NCBI RefSeq assembly: GCF_001714725.1
Contig: NZ_CP016447.1
Span: forward strand, 3,053,001-3,117,000
Origin: Acidovorax sp. RAC01
GTDB lineage: Bacteria > Pseudomonadota > Gammaproteobacteria > Burkholderiales > Burkholderiaceae_C
Length of the DNA: 64,000 nt
Direction of reading: 5' to 3'
In this document: one piece after another, positions 11,489-22,642 of the stretch
Position numbering within the stretch: the first letter of the stretch is position 1
Layout of the letters: each line of letters opens with the position of its first letter
Notes under the pieces: generated by a model
The model's database searches: none
The model's input: the letters and a program-made list of their open reading frames with translations, nothing else
What the model was told of the DNA's origin: nothing
Position numbers and translations under genes: made by a program

Positions 11489-11511
11489 GGCCTCCGCCTG
11501 GAGGCCTTTTT
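11489..11511 (+). terminator. intrinsic terminator of the glycine-zipper lipoprotein gene
   Basis: GGCCTCC-GCCT-GGAGGCC is followed directly by five T. It ends where the convergent slyD gene finishes. Confidence 0.9.
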
Positions 11512-12035
11512 CAATGGAGCAGGGAGTTGCCCGGTGCCTGTGGCTGCACCCGGAAAAAGCCGGTGCCGGTGGTGCCGCGGCCAATCTCCTCTTCGGTGGC
11601 TTCACGCACGCCCTGCACCGTCAGATGCAGGCGCAACGCAATGCCCGACAGCGGATGGTTGCCGTCCAGCACCACATGCTCGGGGTAAATTTCGGCCACG
11701 GTGTAGAGCGCCGTGCGGGGTGCATCGGGGTTGCAGCCTTCTGGCAGCGCAGAGCCTTCGAAGGTCATGCCTTCCTCGATTTCGGCCGGGAACAGATCGC
11801 GAGGCTCCAGAAAAAGCAGCTGGTCATCAAAGTCGCCAAACGCATCTTCGGGCTCCAGATGCAGCGACAGGGACGCGCCTGCCGCGTAACCTTGCAGGGC
11901 CTCTTCGATCTTTGGCAGCAGGTCATGGCCCCCCACCAGAAACTCCACGGGCTCGTCCAGTACGTCCAGTTCTTCGCCCAGGGTGTCCTTGAGCGTCCAG
12001 GTCAGCGCGACCACACATTGTTCGGTAATTTCCAT
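11511..12035 (-). CDS. SlyD-like FKBP-type peptidyl-prolyl isomerase
   Basis: This 174-residue SlyD-type protein has a split FKBP domain with an inserted flap (PEFL..DLLPKIEEALQGYAAG; PEDAFGDFDDQLLFLEP), VTLTWTLKD-like opening strand and the C-terminal GNHPLSGIALRLHLTVQGVREATEEE. It is probably a cytoplasmic chaperone/isomerase; the His-rich metal-binding tail of E. coli SlyD is absent. The start ATG has GACAAT ending 6 bases upstream and no ribosome site, so it may be leaderless. Divergent from the RoxA-like gene. Confidence 0.88.
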   Translation of the reverse strand: MEITEQCVVALTWTLKDTLGEELDVLDEPVEFLVGGHDLLPKIEEALQGYAAGASLSLHLEPEDAFGDFDDQLLFLEPRDLFPAEIEEGMTFEGSALPEGCNPDAPRTALYTVAEIYPEHVVLDGNHPLSGIALRLHLTVQGVREATEEEIGRGTTGTGFFRVQPQAPGNSLLH

Positions 12036-12085
12036 AGGAGAATTGTCGCAGTTTGACCAACACGCCCGTTCGGGCGCGATCTTCC

Positions 12086-13210
12086 ATGGATATCCAGCAA
12101 CCCCTGGCGCTGCTTGGCGGCCTCACTCCTGCGCAGTTCATGCGCCGCCACTGGCAAAAGAAGCCCTTGCTGGTACGCCAGGCGATTCCGCAGTTCAAGC
12201 CGCCCGTGGGGCGGCAGGATCTGTTTGCCTTGGCCGCACAGGACGGTGTCGAATCCCGTCTGGTGCAACTGGCCAAGGGCGCCTGGAAGCTGCGTCACGG
12301 GCCGTTCCAGCGCCGCTCGCTGCCCGGTCTGCAAACCCCTGACTGGACCCTGCTGGTGCAGGGGGTGGACCTTCACAACGACGCGGTGCATGCGCTCATG
12401 CAGCAGTTCCGGTTTGTGCCCGAAGCGCGTCTGGATGACCTCATGATCAGCTACGCCAGCCACGGCGGGGGCGTGGGCCCGCACTTCGACAGCTATGACG
12501 TGTTTCTGCTGCAGGCCCACGGCAAGCGCCGCTGGCGCATCGGCCGGCAAAAGGACCTGACGCTGCGCGAAGGCATTCCCTTGAAGGTGCTGGCGCAATT
12601 CGAGCCCGAAGAGGAGTTTGTGCTGGATCCCGGCGACATGCTGTACCTGCCGCCGCGCTATGCACACGACGGAGTTGCCGAGGGCGAGTGCATGACGTAC
12701 TCGATCGGTTTCCGGTCGCCGGCACGGGCGGAGCTGGCGCAAGAACTCCTTGGGCGCCTTGCCGAAGATGCCGCGGACGAGGGGGCTTCCCTCATGTACC
12801 GCGACGCTACCCAGGCCGCCGTGGCGCAGCCTGCCGCCATCCCGGCGCAACTGCAGGACTTTGCGCGCGAGGCGCTGGCGCGGGCGCTGGCGCAGCCCCT
12901 GGTGCTGGAGCGCGCGCTCGGCGAATACCTCACCGAGCCAAAGTCAAACGTCTGGTTCGAGCCCGGCGCTGCGGGCGTGATGCTGGAAGGCGTGCGCCTG
13001 GACCGGCGCAGCCGCATGATGTATGACACCCACCATGTGTTCATCAACGGTGAAAGCTACCGTGCAGGCGGCCGCGACGCGACGCTGATGCGCCAGCTGG
13101 CCGACCAGCGCCAGCTCTCGGCCCGCGAACTGGCGCGCGCCAGCGACGATGCGCTGGAACTACTCTCGTCGTGGTGCGATGCAGGCTGGGCCCATTCCTG
13201 GAAAGCGTAG
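12086..13210 (+). CDS. roxA: RoxA/YcfD-type JmjC ribosomal oxygenase (cupin)
   Basis: In E. coli the homologue is a 2-oxoglutarate/Fe(II) dioxygenase that hydroxylates Arg81 of ribosomal protein L16. The 374-residue protein has the opening QPLALLGGLTPAQFMRRHWQKKPLLVRQA, the iron ligands in GGGVGPHFDSYDVF (H-x-D) and the distal His in PPRYAHDG, then a winged-helix C-terminal half. I chose ATG at 12086; a TTG at 12053 would add 11 residues. The function is transferred from the family, and the fold is sure. Confidence 0.88.
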   Translation: MDIQQPLALLGGLTPAQFMRRHWQKKPLLVRQAIPQFKPPVGRQDLFALAAQDGVESRLVQLAKGAWKLRHGPFQRRSLPGLQTPDWTLLVQGVDLHNDAVHALMQQFRFVPEARLDDLMISYASHGGGVGPHFDSYDVFLLQAHGKRRWRIGRQKDLTLREGIPLKVLAQFEPEEEFVLDPGDMLYLPPRYAHDGVAEGECMTYSIGFRSPARAELAQELLGRLAEDAADEGASLMYRDATQAAVAQPAAIPAQLQDFAREALARALAQPLVLERALGEYLTEPKSNVWFEPGAAGVMLEGVRLDRRSRMMYDTHHVFINGESYRAGGRDATLMRQLADQRQLSARELARASDDALELLSSWCDAGWAHSWKA

Positions 13211-13219
13211 GCGGCTGGC

Positions 13220-13753
13220 ATGACGGACGTTTCTCCTCTGGATGGCGCGGCATCCCAGCCGCCTTCTGGCGAACTGCCTGCCGGGCGGTTTAACGGGCGC
13301 GAGTTTTTCCAGCAAACGGTGCGCGACGCCTTTGCCATGGCCGCGCGCGAGGGCTGGCAGGAAATCTTCATCAGCGACGCCAACTTTCACGACTGGCCGC
13401 TGGGTGAGCGTGCGGTGATCGAGTCTCTGCAGGCGTGGGCGCGCGGTGGCCGCCGTTTCACCATGCTGGCTTGCAGCTACGACGAAGTGATCCGGCGCCA
13501 TGCGCGCTTTGTGCGCTGGCGCGGTACATGGGACCACATCATCACCTGCCGCCGCAGTGCCAGTGCCGACCCGCTGGATATCCCGAGCGCGCTGTGGTCC
13601 CCGGTATGGGTCATGCACCGCCTGGATCCAGAGCGCTGCGTGGGTGTGTCGGGGGTCGAGGCGGACCGCCGCGTGCTGCTGCGCGAAACCCTGCAGGAAT
13701 GGGTGCGCAGCAAAAGCGCACCGGGTTTCCCCTCCACTACCCTGGGACTTTGA
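13220..13753 (+). CDS. conserved uncharacterised protein next to roxA
   Basis: This 177-residue soluble protein has a Pro-rich start and a conserved-looking core (FFQQTVRDAFAMAAREGWQEIFISDANFHDWPLGERAVIESLQAW). The spacing of the acidic and aromatic residues and the RWRGTWDHIITCRR segment suggest an alpha/beta fold, but I cannot assign it. It starts 9 bases after the roxA stop, so the two are probably expressed together. There are no membrane segments or signal peptide. Confidence 0.7.
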   Translation: MTDVSPLDGAASQPPSGELPAGRFNGREFFQQTVRDAFAMAAREGWQEIFISDANFHDWPLGERAVIESLQAWARGGRRFTMLACSYDEVIRRHARFVRWRGTWDHIITCRRSASADPLDIPSALWSPVWVMHRLDPERCVGVSGVEADRRVLLRETLQEWVRSKSAPGFPSTTLGL

Positions 13754-14001
13754 CCGCAGCGGCATAGTGGCGGACTTCGGACCGCCGCGATGCACACTCG
13801 GCCGGCGGAGTGTTCCGCAGGGAGTGGCGAACACCGCGGCGAATCCGGTTGCGTTTCGTCTCCTTGCTGCTGGTCGCTCACGTCGCGGTGACCCGTTCAG
13901 AGGCCCTGCGTTTGGCCCGTTGCTCGCGCGGGCCAATCGAGTTGGGGTGGACCGTTGCTGCACGGCCAATTCTGGCTGGGGGTGTAATGGTTTCGTCAGT
14001 G
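13754..14001. other. intergenic region, no gene seen
   Basis: It contains a GGCGG...CCGCC hairpin near 13770 without a T run. Nothing else is recognisable before the promoter of the Ala-rich lipoprotein. Confidence 0.6.
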
Positions 14002-14032
14002 TTAGTCAGTATTGACTAAATGCCAATATAAT
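14002..14032 (+). promoter_or_regulatory. promoter with operator-like palindrome before the Ala-rich lipoprotein
   Basis: TTAGTCA-GTAT-TGACTAA (14002-14019) is a perfect 7-bp inverted repeat. It is followed 7 bases later by a perfect -10, TATAAT (14027-14032). The palindrome occupies the -35 position, so a bound protein could block or replace sigma contact. The predicted transcript has a leader of about 120 bases. Confidence 0.6.
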
Positions 14033-14159
14033 CCGCGACTGCGCCAGAAAGGTGCAAGTCAAGCCACTTTCGCAACAGCGACGTGACTTTTCTTCAAGAC
14101 TTGCGCCGTGGCTTCTCCGGTTTGTCTCTCTTGTTTGTCTCACTTATTAGGAAATCAAA

Positions 14160-14423
14160 ATGAAGAACTCGCTCGTCCTGGCTACCCTGATCGCAGCTGC
14201 TGCACTCGCCGCCTGCGGCAAGAAGGAAGAAGCCGCTCCTGCACCTGCACCTGTGGCTGCACCCGCTCCTGCCCTGCCTGAGCCAGCTGCTCCTGCCGCT
14301 TCCGACGCTGCTGCTCCTGCTGCCGCTCCCGCTGCTTCCGACGCAGCTCCTGCTGCTGACGCTGCCAAGGCTGCTGCTGATGCTGCTGCTGCCGCTGCAA
14401 CGGGCGCATCTGCTGCCAAGTAA
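14160..14423 (+). CDS. small Ala/Pro-rich lipoprotein
   Basis: This 87-residue protein has a short signal peptide with lipobox LAAC (C19), two Lys and two Glu, and then an almost pure Ala/Pro/Ser/Asp tail. The mature part is likely a disordered, membrane-anchored spacer. Most Ala codons are GCT or GCC with GCT unusually frequent for this genome, which suggests high expression. It stands alone between a strong promoter and a strong terminator. The start follows an AGGAA site. Its function is unknown. Confidence 0.85.
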   Translation: MKNSLVLATLIAAAALAACGKKEEAAPAPAPVAAPAPALPEPAAPAASDAAAPAAAPAASDAAPAADAAKAAADAAAAAATGASAAK

Positions 14424-14473
14424 GCGAATTTTTCGCGCCGGCTGAGCCAGCACCTGCTGGCCTGGCCAGCCGC

Positions 14474-14505
14474 AAAGCCCCGACCTGCCGGTACGGGGCT
14501 TTTTT
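14474..14505 (+). terminator. intrinsic terminator of the Ala-rich lipoprotein gene
   Basis: AAAGCCCCG (14474-14482) pairs with CGGGGCTTT (14494-14502) and is followed by further T bases. The stem is long and GC-rich. Confidence 0.9.
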
Positions 14506-14531
14506 GTGCCCTAACCGGAGGCCGGGCCGGA

Positions 14532-15311
14532 TCAGCCCACGCAAATCCAGCCGGTGCCGTCCGTGGGGCTGGCGACGGTGATCGCGTCGTCGGGCCAGTC
14601 CAGTGCCGCGGCCAGGCAAGCCTGTGCGAGTGCGGGCAGGTTGTTCTGGGCGCTGAGGTGGGCGGCCACCACGCGCGACAGGCGCGGGTGGCGCACTGCC
14701 CGCAGGATGTCGGCCGTGGCGCTGTTGGCCAGGTGGCCATAGGGGCCGCCCACGCGGCGCTTGAGGAAGGTGGGGTAGCGGGACGCCTCCAGCATCTCCG
14801 GGTCATGGTTGGCCTCGATCAGCAGGGCATCGCAACCGGCGAGCTGTGCAAGCACATGGTTGCTGGCATGGCCGAGGTCGGTCAGAACACCAAGGCGTGC
14901 CGCGCCGTCGGTGCAGCGCAACTGCAGCGGCTCGCGCGCGTCGTGCGGCACGGTGAAGGGCAGGGCGCTGAACTCGCCCATGTCGATCGCTTCCATGTCG
15001 CGTGCGATGCGCAGCATGCCGTCGAAATCCGGCGCTCCAAGCGCAGCATGGGTGCCCTCGCTCATCCAGACCGGAATGCGGTGGCGCACAGCCATGGCCT
15101 GGGCACAGCCAATGTGGTCCGAATGCTCGTGCGTGATGAAAATGGCGTGGATATCGGCCAGCCGGAGCTGGGCGGCTTCAAGCCGCCACTGCAGCTGGCG
15201 GATGCCGAAGCCGCAATCGATCAGGAGTCTTCGCGCCTGGCTGCCGCTGCTGCCTTCGACGATGGTGGCGTTGCCCGTGCTGCCGCTGCCCAGGTTCTTG
15301 AAGCGCAGCAT
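14532..15311 (-). CDS. YycJ/WalJ-type metallo-beta-lactamase fold hydrolase
   Basis: This 259-residue enzyme has the two-metal signature H61-E-H63-S-D65-H66 and the opening FKNLGSGSTGNATIVEG typical of YycJ-like MBL proteins, some of which act as 5'-3' exonucleases. LTDLGHASNHVLAQLAGCDALLIEANHD is the second metal-binding part. It is cytoplasmic and has no signal peptide. It is the last gene of the minus-strand run after bamC (182-base gap), so it may have its own promoter. Substrate is inferred only from the family. Confidence 0.85.
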   Translation of the reverse strand: MLRFKNLGSGSTGNATIVEGSSGSQARRLLIDCGFGIRQLQWRLEAAQLRLADIHAIFITHEHSDHIGCAQAMAVRHRIPVWMSEGTHAALGAPDFDGMLRIARDMEAIDMGEFSALPFTVPHDAREPLQLRCTDGAARLGVLTDLGHASNHVLAQLAGCDALLIEANHDPEMLEASRYPTFLKRRVGGPYGHLANSATADILRAVRHPRLSRVVAAHLSAQNNLPALAQACLAAALDWPDDAITVASPTDGTGWICVG

Positions 15312-15493
15312 GGTTGGGCGAAGGTGCGGAGGGTGGGCTGCCGAGCGGCAACCCGGGGCATTGGAGGCAAAGACCTGCCTGGACGGTCAGGCGAGGTGTG
15401 GGGCAGGCCGGGCAGCGGCTACGTTGTCACCGGACTGCCCGGAGCTGGCGCACACAGGGCAAACACCCTGCGCACAGCCTGCCCCTTGGGGTG

Positions 15494-16597
15494 TCACTTC
15501 ATGTCGTCAGCGATCACCCGCACGATGCGTTCGGCGTTGGCCGACGACTCTGGTGCTCCTGCCTCGTTGAGCACCGACACCGTGGTCGCGTCACCCTGGC
15601 TGCGAACGACGATACGGTACTTCAGCGGCGGTGTGGCAGGCGACGAGCCGCTGAACAGCTTGCCGAAGAAGCCGGGCTCCTTCTTGTTTGTGTCGGGCGC
15701 GACGTAGCGTACGAAGTATGTGCCTTCGTTGCGGTTGCGGTCCTCCACGGTGAAGCCGGTGCGGTCCAGCGCCAGGCCCACGCGGCGCCAGGCGCGGTCG
15801 AAGCCTTCGGTCAGCTGCACCACGGGTACGCCGTTGACCTTGTCCATGCGGGCCATCGGGTTGGTGGCGGCCGGGGCGGCCGCGGCCACCACGGCCTTCG
15901 ACTGCTCCTGGCTCACGCCCAGCTTGACCATCAGCCGGCGAAGGAACTCGGTTTCCAGCTCGGCGTCGGCTGCGCGGGGCTGCCACACCGTGGTGTCCTT
16001 GGTGATGGTGCTGTACACCTCCTGCATGCCGCGGTGCGTGATGTAGATCTCGGTGCCGCCATTGCTGGTGCGCTCCAGGCGGGTGCGGAACTTGTCACGC
16101 TCGCCGGTGGAGTAGATGGAATCGATCAGCTTGCCCAGGGTGGACCGAATGATGTCCTGCGGCAGCTTGGCGCGGTTTTCCGCCCAGTCGGTTTCCATGA
16201 TGCCCACGTTGGCTTCGGCCTGTGCCAGCGTGAAGCCGTTGTCGAGCCAGAACTCGCGCACGGGTTCCCACAGTTTGTCCGCCGGGCGGTTCACGACCAG
16301 CCAGCGCTGCGTGCCGTTTCGTTCGATGCGTACATCGCCCAGCGCCACGGCGGCCGCGTTGGCCGTGCCCGTGGGCTGCGCAGCGGCCTGGCCGGCCTGC
16401 ATGGCAGCGGCCGACACCGTGCCGCCCGGAATTGCATAGCGCGTCTCGCGCGACAGCTGGGTGAGGTCGGGCGGGACTTCCAGCGTGGAGCCCTTGGCGG
16501 CGCTCTTGTAGTCGATCTTGTCGCCTTCCAGGGCGGCGCAGCCCGTCAGGGCGATGGCAAGGGCCAGCAGGCCCAGACGGTTGGATGCAGCTTTCAC
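15494..16597 (-). CDS. bamC: outer membrane protein assembly factor BamC
   Basis: BamC is a lipoprotein subunit of the BAM complex that folds outer-membrane beta-barrels. The 367-residue protein has a signal peptide with lipobox LTGC (C20), the conserved unstructured YKSAAKGSTLEVPPDLTQL segment that binds BamD, and two helix-grip domains. It follows dapA by 51 bases, the classic dapA-bamC order, and contains the usual NAERIVRVIADDMK end. Confidence 0.93.
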   Translation of the reverse strand: MKAASNRLGLLALAIALTGCAALEGDKIDYKSAAKGSTLEVPPDLTQLSRETRYAIPGGTVSAAAMQAGQAAAQPTGTANAAAVALGDVRIERNGTQRWLVVNRPADKLWEPVREFWLDNGFTLAQAEANVGIMETDWAENRAKLPQDIIRSTLGKLIDSIYSTGERDKFRTRLERTSNGGTEIYITHRGMQEVYSTITKDTTVWQPRAADAELETEFLRRLMVKLGVSQEQSKAVVAAAAPAATNPMARMDKVNGVPVVQLTEGFDRAWRRVGLALDRTGFTVEDRNRNEGTYFVRYVAPDTNKKEPGFFGKLFSGSSPATPPLKYRIVVRSQGDATTVSVLNEAGAPESSANAERIVRVIADDMK

Positions 16598-16648
16598 GCG
16601 GAAATCCTTGGAGAGTGTCTCAGTCGGAAAGATCGGGCTGGGCCCGGA

Positions 16649-17545
16649 TCAGAGAAGGCCGCTTGTGCGCAGGGCGGCCTCGACAGCCGCCTCGTTGCTG
16701 CTGGAAAGCGGCGTCATCGGCAGGCGCATCGTGCCACCACACAGGCCCATGCGTGCCAGCGCCCATTTCACGGGGATGGGGTTGGCCTCGATGAAAAGGT
16801 TTTTGTGCACGGGCATGAGCTTGAGCTGGATGTCCATGGCGCGGCGCACATCGCCGGCCAGGGCAGCCACGCACAGCTCGTGCATCAGGCGCGGTGCCAC
16901 GTTGGCCGTCACGCTGATGTTGCCATGGCCACCGCAGAGCATCAGTGCTACCGCGGTCGGGTCGTCGCCCGAATACACACCAAACCCCTTGGGCACATCC
17001 CGGATAAGCCATTGGGCGCGCTCGATGTTGCCGGTGGCTTCCTTGATACCGATGATGCCGGGCATCTGCGCCAGGCGCAGCACGGTGTCGTGCTGCATAT
17101 CGGCCACCGAGCGGCCGGGCACGTTGTACAAGATGATGGGCAGGTCGCCCGTGGCTTCGGCGATCGCCTTGAAGTGCTGGTACTGGCCCTCTTGCGTGGG
17201 CTTGTTGTAGTAGGGCACCACCTGCAGCTGGCTGTCGGCACCGACCTTCTTGGCAAAGCGCGCCAGCTCAATCGCTTCGGCGGTGGAATTGGCGCCGCAG
17301 CCGGCCATGATGGGCACGCGCCTGGCGGCCTGCTCTACCGCCACGCGGATGATCTCGCAGTGCTCTTCGACATTGACCGTCGGCGACTCGCCGGTGGTAC
17401 CCACCACGCCGATGCAGTCGGTGCCTTCGGCGATGTGCCAGTCGATCAGTTTGCGCAGCGCCGGGTAGTCCACGCTACCGTCCTCGTGCATGGGGGTGAC
17501 GAGGGCGACGATGCTGCCCGTGAGGGCGACGGAGGAAGAGGTCAT
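16649..17545 (-). CDS. dapA: 4-hydroxy-tetrahydrodipicolinate synthase
   Basis: DapA condenses pyruvate with aspartate semialdehyde, the first committed step to lysine and diaminopimelate. The 298-residue TIM barrel carries the Schiff-base Lys (K168 in GIKEATGN), GTTGESPT and the catalytic Tyr in ILYNVPGRS. It starts 34 bases after the methyltransferase stop and is followed by bamC. Confidence 0.97.
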   Translation of the reverse strand: MTSSSVALTGSIVALVTPMHEDGSVDYPALRKLIDWHIAEGTDCIGVVGTTGESPTVNVEEHCEIIRVAVEQAARRVPIMAGCGANSTAEAIELARFAKKVGADSQLQVVPYYNKPTQEGQYQHFKAIAEATGDLPIILYNVPGRSVADMQHDTVLRLAQMPGIIGIKEATGNIERAQWLIRDVPKGFGVYSGDDPTAVALMLCGGHGNISVTANVAPRLMHELCVAALAGDVRRAMDIQLKLMPVHKNLFIEANPIPVKWALARMGLCGGTMRLPMTPLSSSNEAAVEAALRTSGLL

Positions 17546-17579
17546 GTCCGCGGTGAAAAACGGTAAAGGGGCATTCTAA

Positions 17580-18131
17580 CTAGCCACGCACAGGCAGCGG
17601 ATACCGCGCAGGCGCTGCTGCGTGAGGGAGTTCCCGCACGGCGGCAATGCGTTGCACGAAGCGGGCAGGGTCGTCCAGAAACCCGTCTTCATAGCCCACC
17701 ACCCGCAGCCCCGCGCACACGCGCAAGAGCTCGCCCGGCTGCAGCAGAAAATCCGCCCGGGCCGGCCGGCCCACGGTTTCGTTGCCAGCGGCGAAGGTTT
17801 CGTAAATGAGCACGCCACCCGGTGCAACGCTGTCCAGCAGCGTGGGCCAGAGCGGCCGGCACAGGTAATTGGTGACCACCACCCCGGAAAACTGTCGGCC
17901 CGCCAGCGGCCAGGGCCCGTTCTCGATATCGGCGCACACCAGTTCGCCCAGCCCGGCGCAGGCCGCCAGGGCGGCTTCAGACTGGTCCACGCCGACCACG
18001 CGGTGGCCGGCCTCACGCAGCCAGCGCAGGTGTCGCCCGGCGCCACACGCCACGTCCAGCACCGGGCCCACGGCGGGGATCAGCGGGGTCCAGCGGCGTA
18101 CCCAGTCGGAAGGAGCTTCGGTTCCGTGCAT
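17580..18131 (-). CDS. class I SAM-dependent methyltransferase (TehB-like)
   Basis: This 183-residue protein has motif I LDVACGAGRHLRWL, an acidic residue after GVDQSEAAL for ribose binding, and YLCRPLWPTLLDSVAPGGVLIYETF as the post-core segment. It resembles TehB-like or small-molecule methyltransferases. The substrate is unknown. It lies between the small membrane protein gene and dapA; a dispersed repeat copy (18134-18191) immediately precedes its start. Confidence 0.82.
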   Translation of the reverse strand: MHGTEAPSDWVRRWTPLIPAVGPVLDVACGAGRHLRWLREAGHRVVGVDQSEAALAACAGLGELVCADIENGPWPLAGRQFSGVVVTNYLCRPLWPTLLDSVAPGGVLIYETFAAGNETVGRPARADFLLQPGELLRVCAGLRVVGYEDGFLDDPARFVQRIAAVRELPHAAAPARYPLPVRG

Positions 18132-18133
18132 GG

Positions 18134-18191
18134 TTGCTTCAAAATTGATAGCTATCAGGGCTTGAAAGACAAGCGATGGCGGCCAAAAAGG
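18134..18191 (+). repeat. dispersed repeat copy R3
   Basis: TTGCTTCAAAATTGATAGCTATCAG is followed by ACAAGCGATGGCGGCC and AAAAA, a good family match. It sits between the 58-aa gene and the methyltransferase start. Confidence 0.7.
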
Positions 18192-18213
18192 GCCTGAAAA
18201 ACGGCCCAGGTGG

Positions 18214-18390
18214 TCAGAAGCAGGCCCACATCTGGTCTGCCAGCATCACCATGAAATCCGGCACGGTGTACAGGCCGAACACCAGCAGGCATGCCAGCGT
18301 GGCCAGCAGCCACGCTGCCCAGCGCAGCGCCCGCGGCAGGGGCTGGCTGGCCGCAGAGGGGTGAGCTGCAGGGTCGAAGGTGGCGTTCAT
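18214..18390 (-). CDS. 58-residue membrane protein
   Basis: This short gene reads MNATFDPAAHPSAASQPLPR, then a hydrophobic helix (about 28-48, AAWLLATLACLLVFGLY) and the end TVPDFMVMLADQMWACF. It starts 46 bases after the MFS transporter stop on the same strand. The one-helix topology, the compact conserved-looking C-terminus and the correct codon bias support a real gene. Function is unknown; a membrane protein partner of the transporter is possible but inferred only from position. Confidence 0.65.
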   Translation of the reverse strand: MNATFDPAAHPSAASQPLPRALRWAAWLLATLACLLVFGLYTVPDFMVMLADQMWACF

Positions 18391-18436
18391 CGGGCAGATG
18401 CGAATGGCAAATCAGTGTCAACGCCCACTGGCGGCG

Positions 18437-19648
18437 TCAGGCGGGTTGTGGGGCGGCGCGCTGGATCGGGCTTTCCTTGACGGGCAGGTTGACCAGCCCG
18501 GCCAACACGCCCAGCGCAATGGCGATGTACCACACCACATCGTAGCTGCCCGTGGCGTCGTACAGATAGCCGCCCAGCCACACGCCCAGGAAGCTGCCAA
18601 TCTGGTGGCTGAAGAACACAAAGCCCCCCAGCATCGAAAGATGCTGCACGCCGAAGATCTGCGCAATGGTGGCATTGGTGGGCGGCACGGTGGACAGCCA
18701 CAGCGTGCCCATCACGGCCGAGAAGATGTACACCGACAGCGGCGACAGCGGAACCAGCAGGAAGATGCTGATGGCCACCGCCCGCGCGAAGTAGATGAAC
18801 GCCAGGATGTGCCGCTTGGGCATGCGCTGGCCCAGCGTGCCCGCGATGTAGGTGCCGAAGACGTTGAACAGCCCGATCAGCGCCAGCGCATAGCTGGCCA
18901 CCTGGGGCGACAGGCCGTGGTCCTTGAGGTAGCTGGGCATGTGTACGCCGATGAACACCACCTGGAACCCGCACACAAAATAGCCCGCCATCAGCAGGTT
19001 GAAACTGGGGTAGCGGAAAGCCTCGCCCAGTGCCTGCGCAATGGTCTGCTCGCGCTTGGGCGGTGCCGAGCCCTTGAATCCAGGCTCGCGCAGGCCAAAG
19101 GCCAGCGGCACGATGAGCAGCACCATCAGCGACAGCGCCAGCAGCGCCTGCTGCCAGCCCAGGCCGGCAATCAGCCAGCCCTCTACCGGCACCATCAGGA
19201 ACTGGCCGAACGAGCCCGCCGCAGCCGCCACGCCCATGGCCCACGACCTGCGCTCGGGCGCAATCTGCCGGCCCAGCACCCCGTAGATGACGGCATAGGT
19301 GGTGCCCGCCTGCGCCGCGCCAATCAGCACACCGGCCGTGAGCGCAAACAGCACCGGCGTGGGCGACAGGGCCATGCCGGCCAGCCCCAGGCCGTACAGC
19401 ACCGCGCCGCCCAGCAGCACGCGGAAGGCGCCAAACCGGTCGGCCGCCATGCCGGCAAAGATGCCGATCAGGCCCCAGGACAGGTTTTGGATCGCAATGG
19501 CCAGCGCGAACGACTGGCGCGTCCAGCCCATTTCCTGGGTGATGGGGAGCAGCCACAGCCCGAAGCCGTGGCGGATGCCCATGGAGAGCGTGACGATGGC
19601 CGCGCCGCACGCCAGCACCTGAAACATGGACAGTTTGGGAGGATTCAT
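18437..19648 (-). CDS. MFS transporter (OFA-like/monocarboxylate-type)
   Basis: This protein of about 403 residues has twelve predicted membrane helices. It carries GMAADRFGAFRVLLGG (major facilitator motif A between helices 2 and 3) and a second half-motif GTLGQRMPKRH. The start ATG at 19648 is preferred because TGAG lies 7 bases upstream; ATG at 19654 is an alternative. The overall pattern resembles oxalate/formate antiporter-like or CynX/YbfB-type permeases. The substrate is unknown. Divergent from parE. Confidence 0.82.
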   Translation of the reverse strand: MNPPKLSMFQVLACGAAIVTLSMGIRHGFGLWLLPITQEMGWTRQSFALAIAIQNLSWGLIGIFAGMAADRFGAFRVLLGGAVLYGLGLAGMALSPTPVLFALTAGVLIGAAQAGTTYAVIYGVLGRQIAPERRSWAMGVAAAAGSFGQFLMVPVEGWLIAGLGWQQALLALSLMVLLIVPLAFGLREPGFKGSAPPKREQTIAQALGEAFRYPSFNLLMAGYFVCGFQVVFIGVHMPSYLKDHGLSPQVASYALALIGLFNVFGTYIAGTLGQRMPKRHILAFIYFARAVAISIFLLVPLSPLSVYIFSAVMGTLWLSTVPPTNATIAQIFGVQHLSMLGGFVFFSHQIGSFLGVWLGGYLYDATGSYDVVWYIAIALGVLAGLVNLPVKESPIQRAAPQPA

Positions 19649-19765
19649 ATGCATGCTCAGGAATGTAGCCAATTCCCCTACCGTTTGCCTGACACCTTGG
19701 CGCGCAAGCTGCAAAGCGCCCGCGCGGAGCTGTTGTTTTATCCAGCACTTGCGGCGCTGCAGCAC

Positions 19766-19771
19766 TACAAT
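19766..19771 (+). promoter_or_regulatory. possible -10 element close to the parE start
   Basis: TACAAT ends 8 bases before the ATG of parE, so transcription would start at or just before the start codon. No Shine-Dalgarno is visible and the -35 is poor. Confidence 0.35.
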
Positions 19772-19779
19772 CCGCCGCT

Positions 19780-21762
<1,983 letters not shown>

Positions 21763-21769
21763 ACCATCG

Positions 21770-21791
21770 CCGGGGCCCTCTGCCCCGGATT
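21770..21791 (+). other. hairpin between parE and the transglycosylase gene
   Basis: CCGGGGC (21770-21776) pairs with GCCCCGG (21782-21788). It lacks a T run, so read-through is likely. Confidence 0.4.
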
Positions 21792-21797
21792 TGCGTG

Positions 21798-22642
21798 ATG
21801 AATCTGATCCAAAAACGCCTCTGTCGCATGTTCTGCTTGGGTTTGTTGCTATCTATTTTGCAGCAATCGGCCTTCGCAGACCTGTGGGCGCGCGTGGATG
21901 AGCGCGGCGTGACGCATTTCGCAGCCGAGCAGGTGGACAGCCGCTACCAGCTTTTCTTCAAGGGCACCGAGTTCGACTCGACGCGCGACCTGGCGGCAGG
22001 CCCGGGCTCCAGGGCGTTATCGGTGCCCCCGGCGGGCGCGCAGTTGCTGGCGTTTTTCGATGTGGCGCCTGGCTACAAGCGCGTCAAACACCACCTGCGG
22101 GCGGCGTCCAGCCAGCATGGGGTGGACTACGAGCTGCTGCAGGCGGTGATCGCGACCGAATCGGGCTTTGACGCCAGTGCCATATCGCCCAAGGGCGCCG
22201 TCGGCCTCATGCAGGTCATGCCCGCCACCGCCAGCCGTTTTGGCGTGAGCGCGGATGCACGCCGCACCGTCGAGCAAAAGCTGGCCGACCCCGCGGTGAA
22301 CGTGCCCGCCGGTACGCGCTACCTGCGCCACCTGCTGGACATGTTTGCGGGCCGTACCGACCTGGCCCTGGCCGCCTACAACGCCGGCGAGGGCGCGGTG
22401 CAGCGGGCGGGCAACCAGATCCCGGCCTTCAGGGAAACGCAGAACTACGTGCGCACCGTGATGGGCCTGTACGCGCAGCTCAAGCCGCCCGCTGCCGTGC
22501 AGGCCCAGCGCGCCGCCACCGGCCGGGTGCGCATGGAACTGCAGGGCGGCGCTGTCAACCGCGGCAATTTGCCGGGCGCCGTACCGGCGCTACAGGGCTC
22601 CGTGCCTTCCCGTGAACGTGATCCAAGAACCGTAACCAACGA

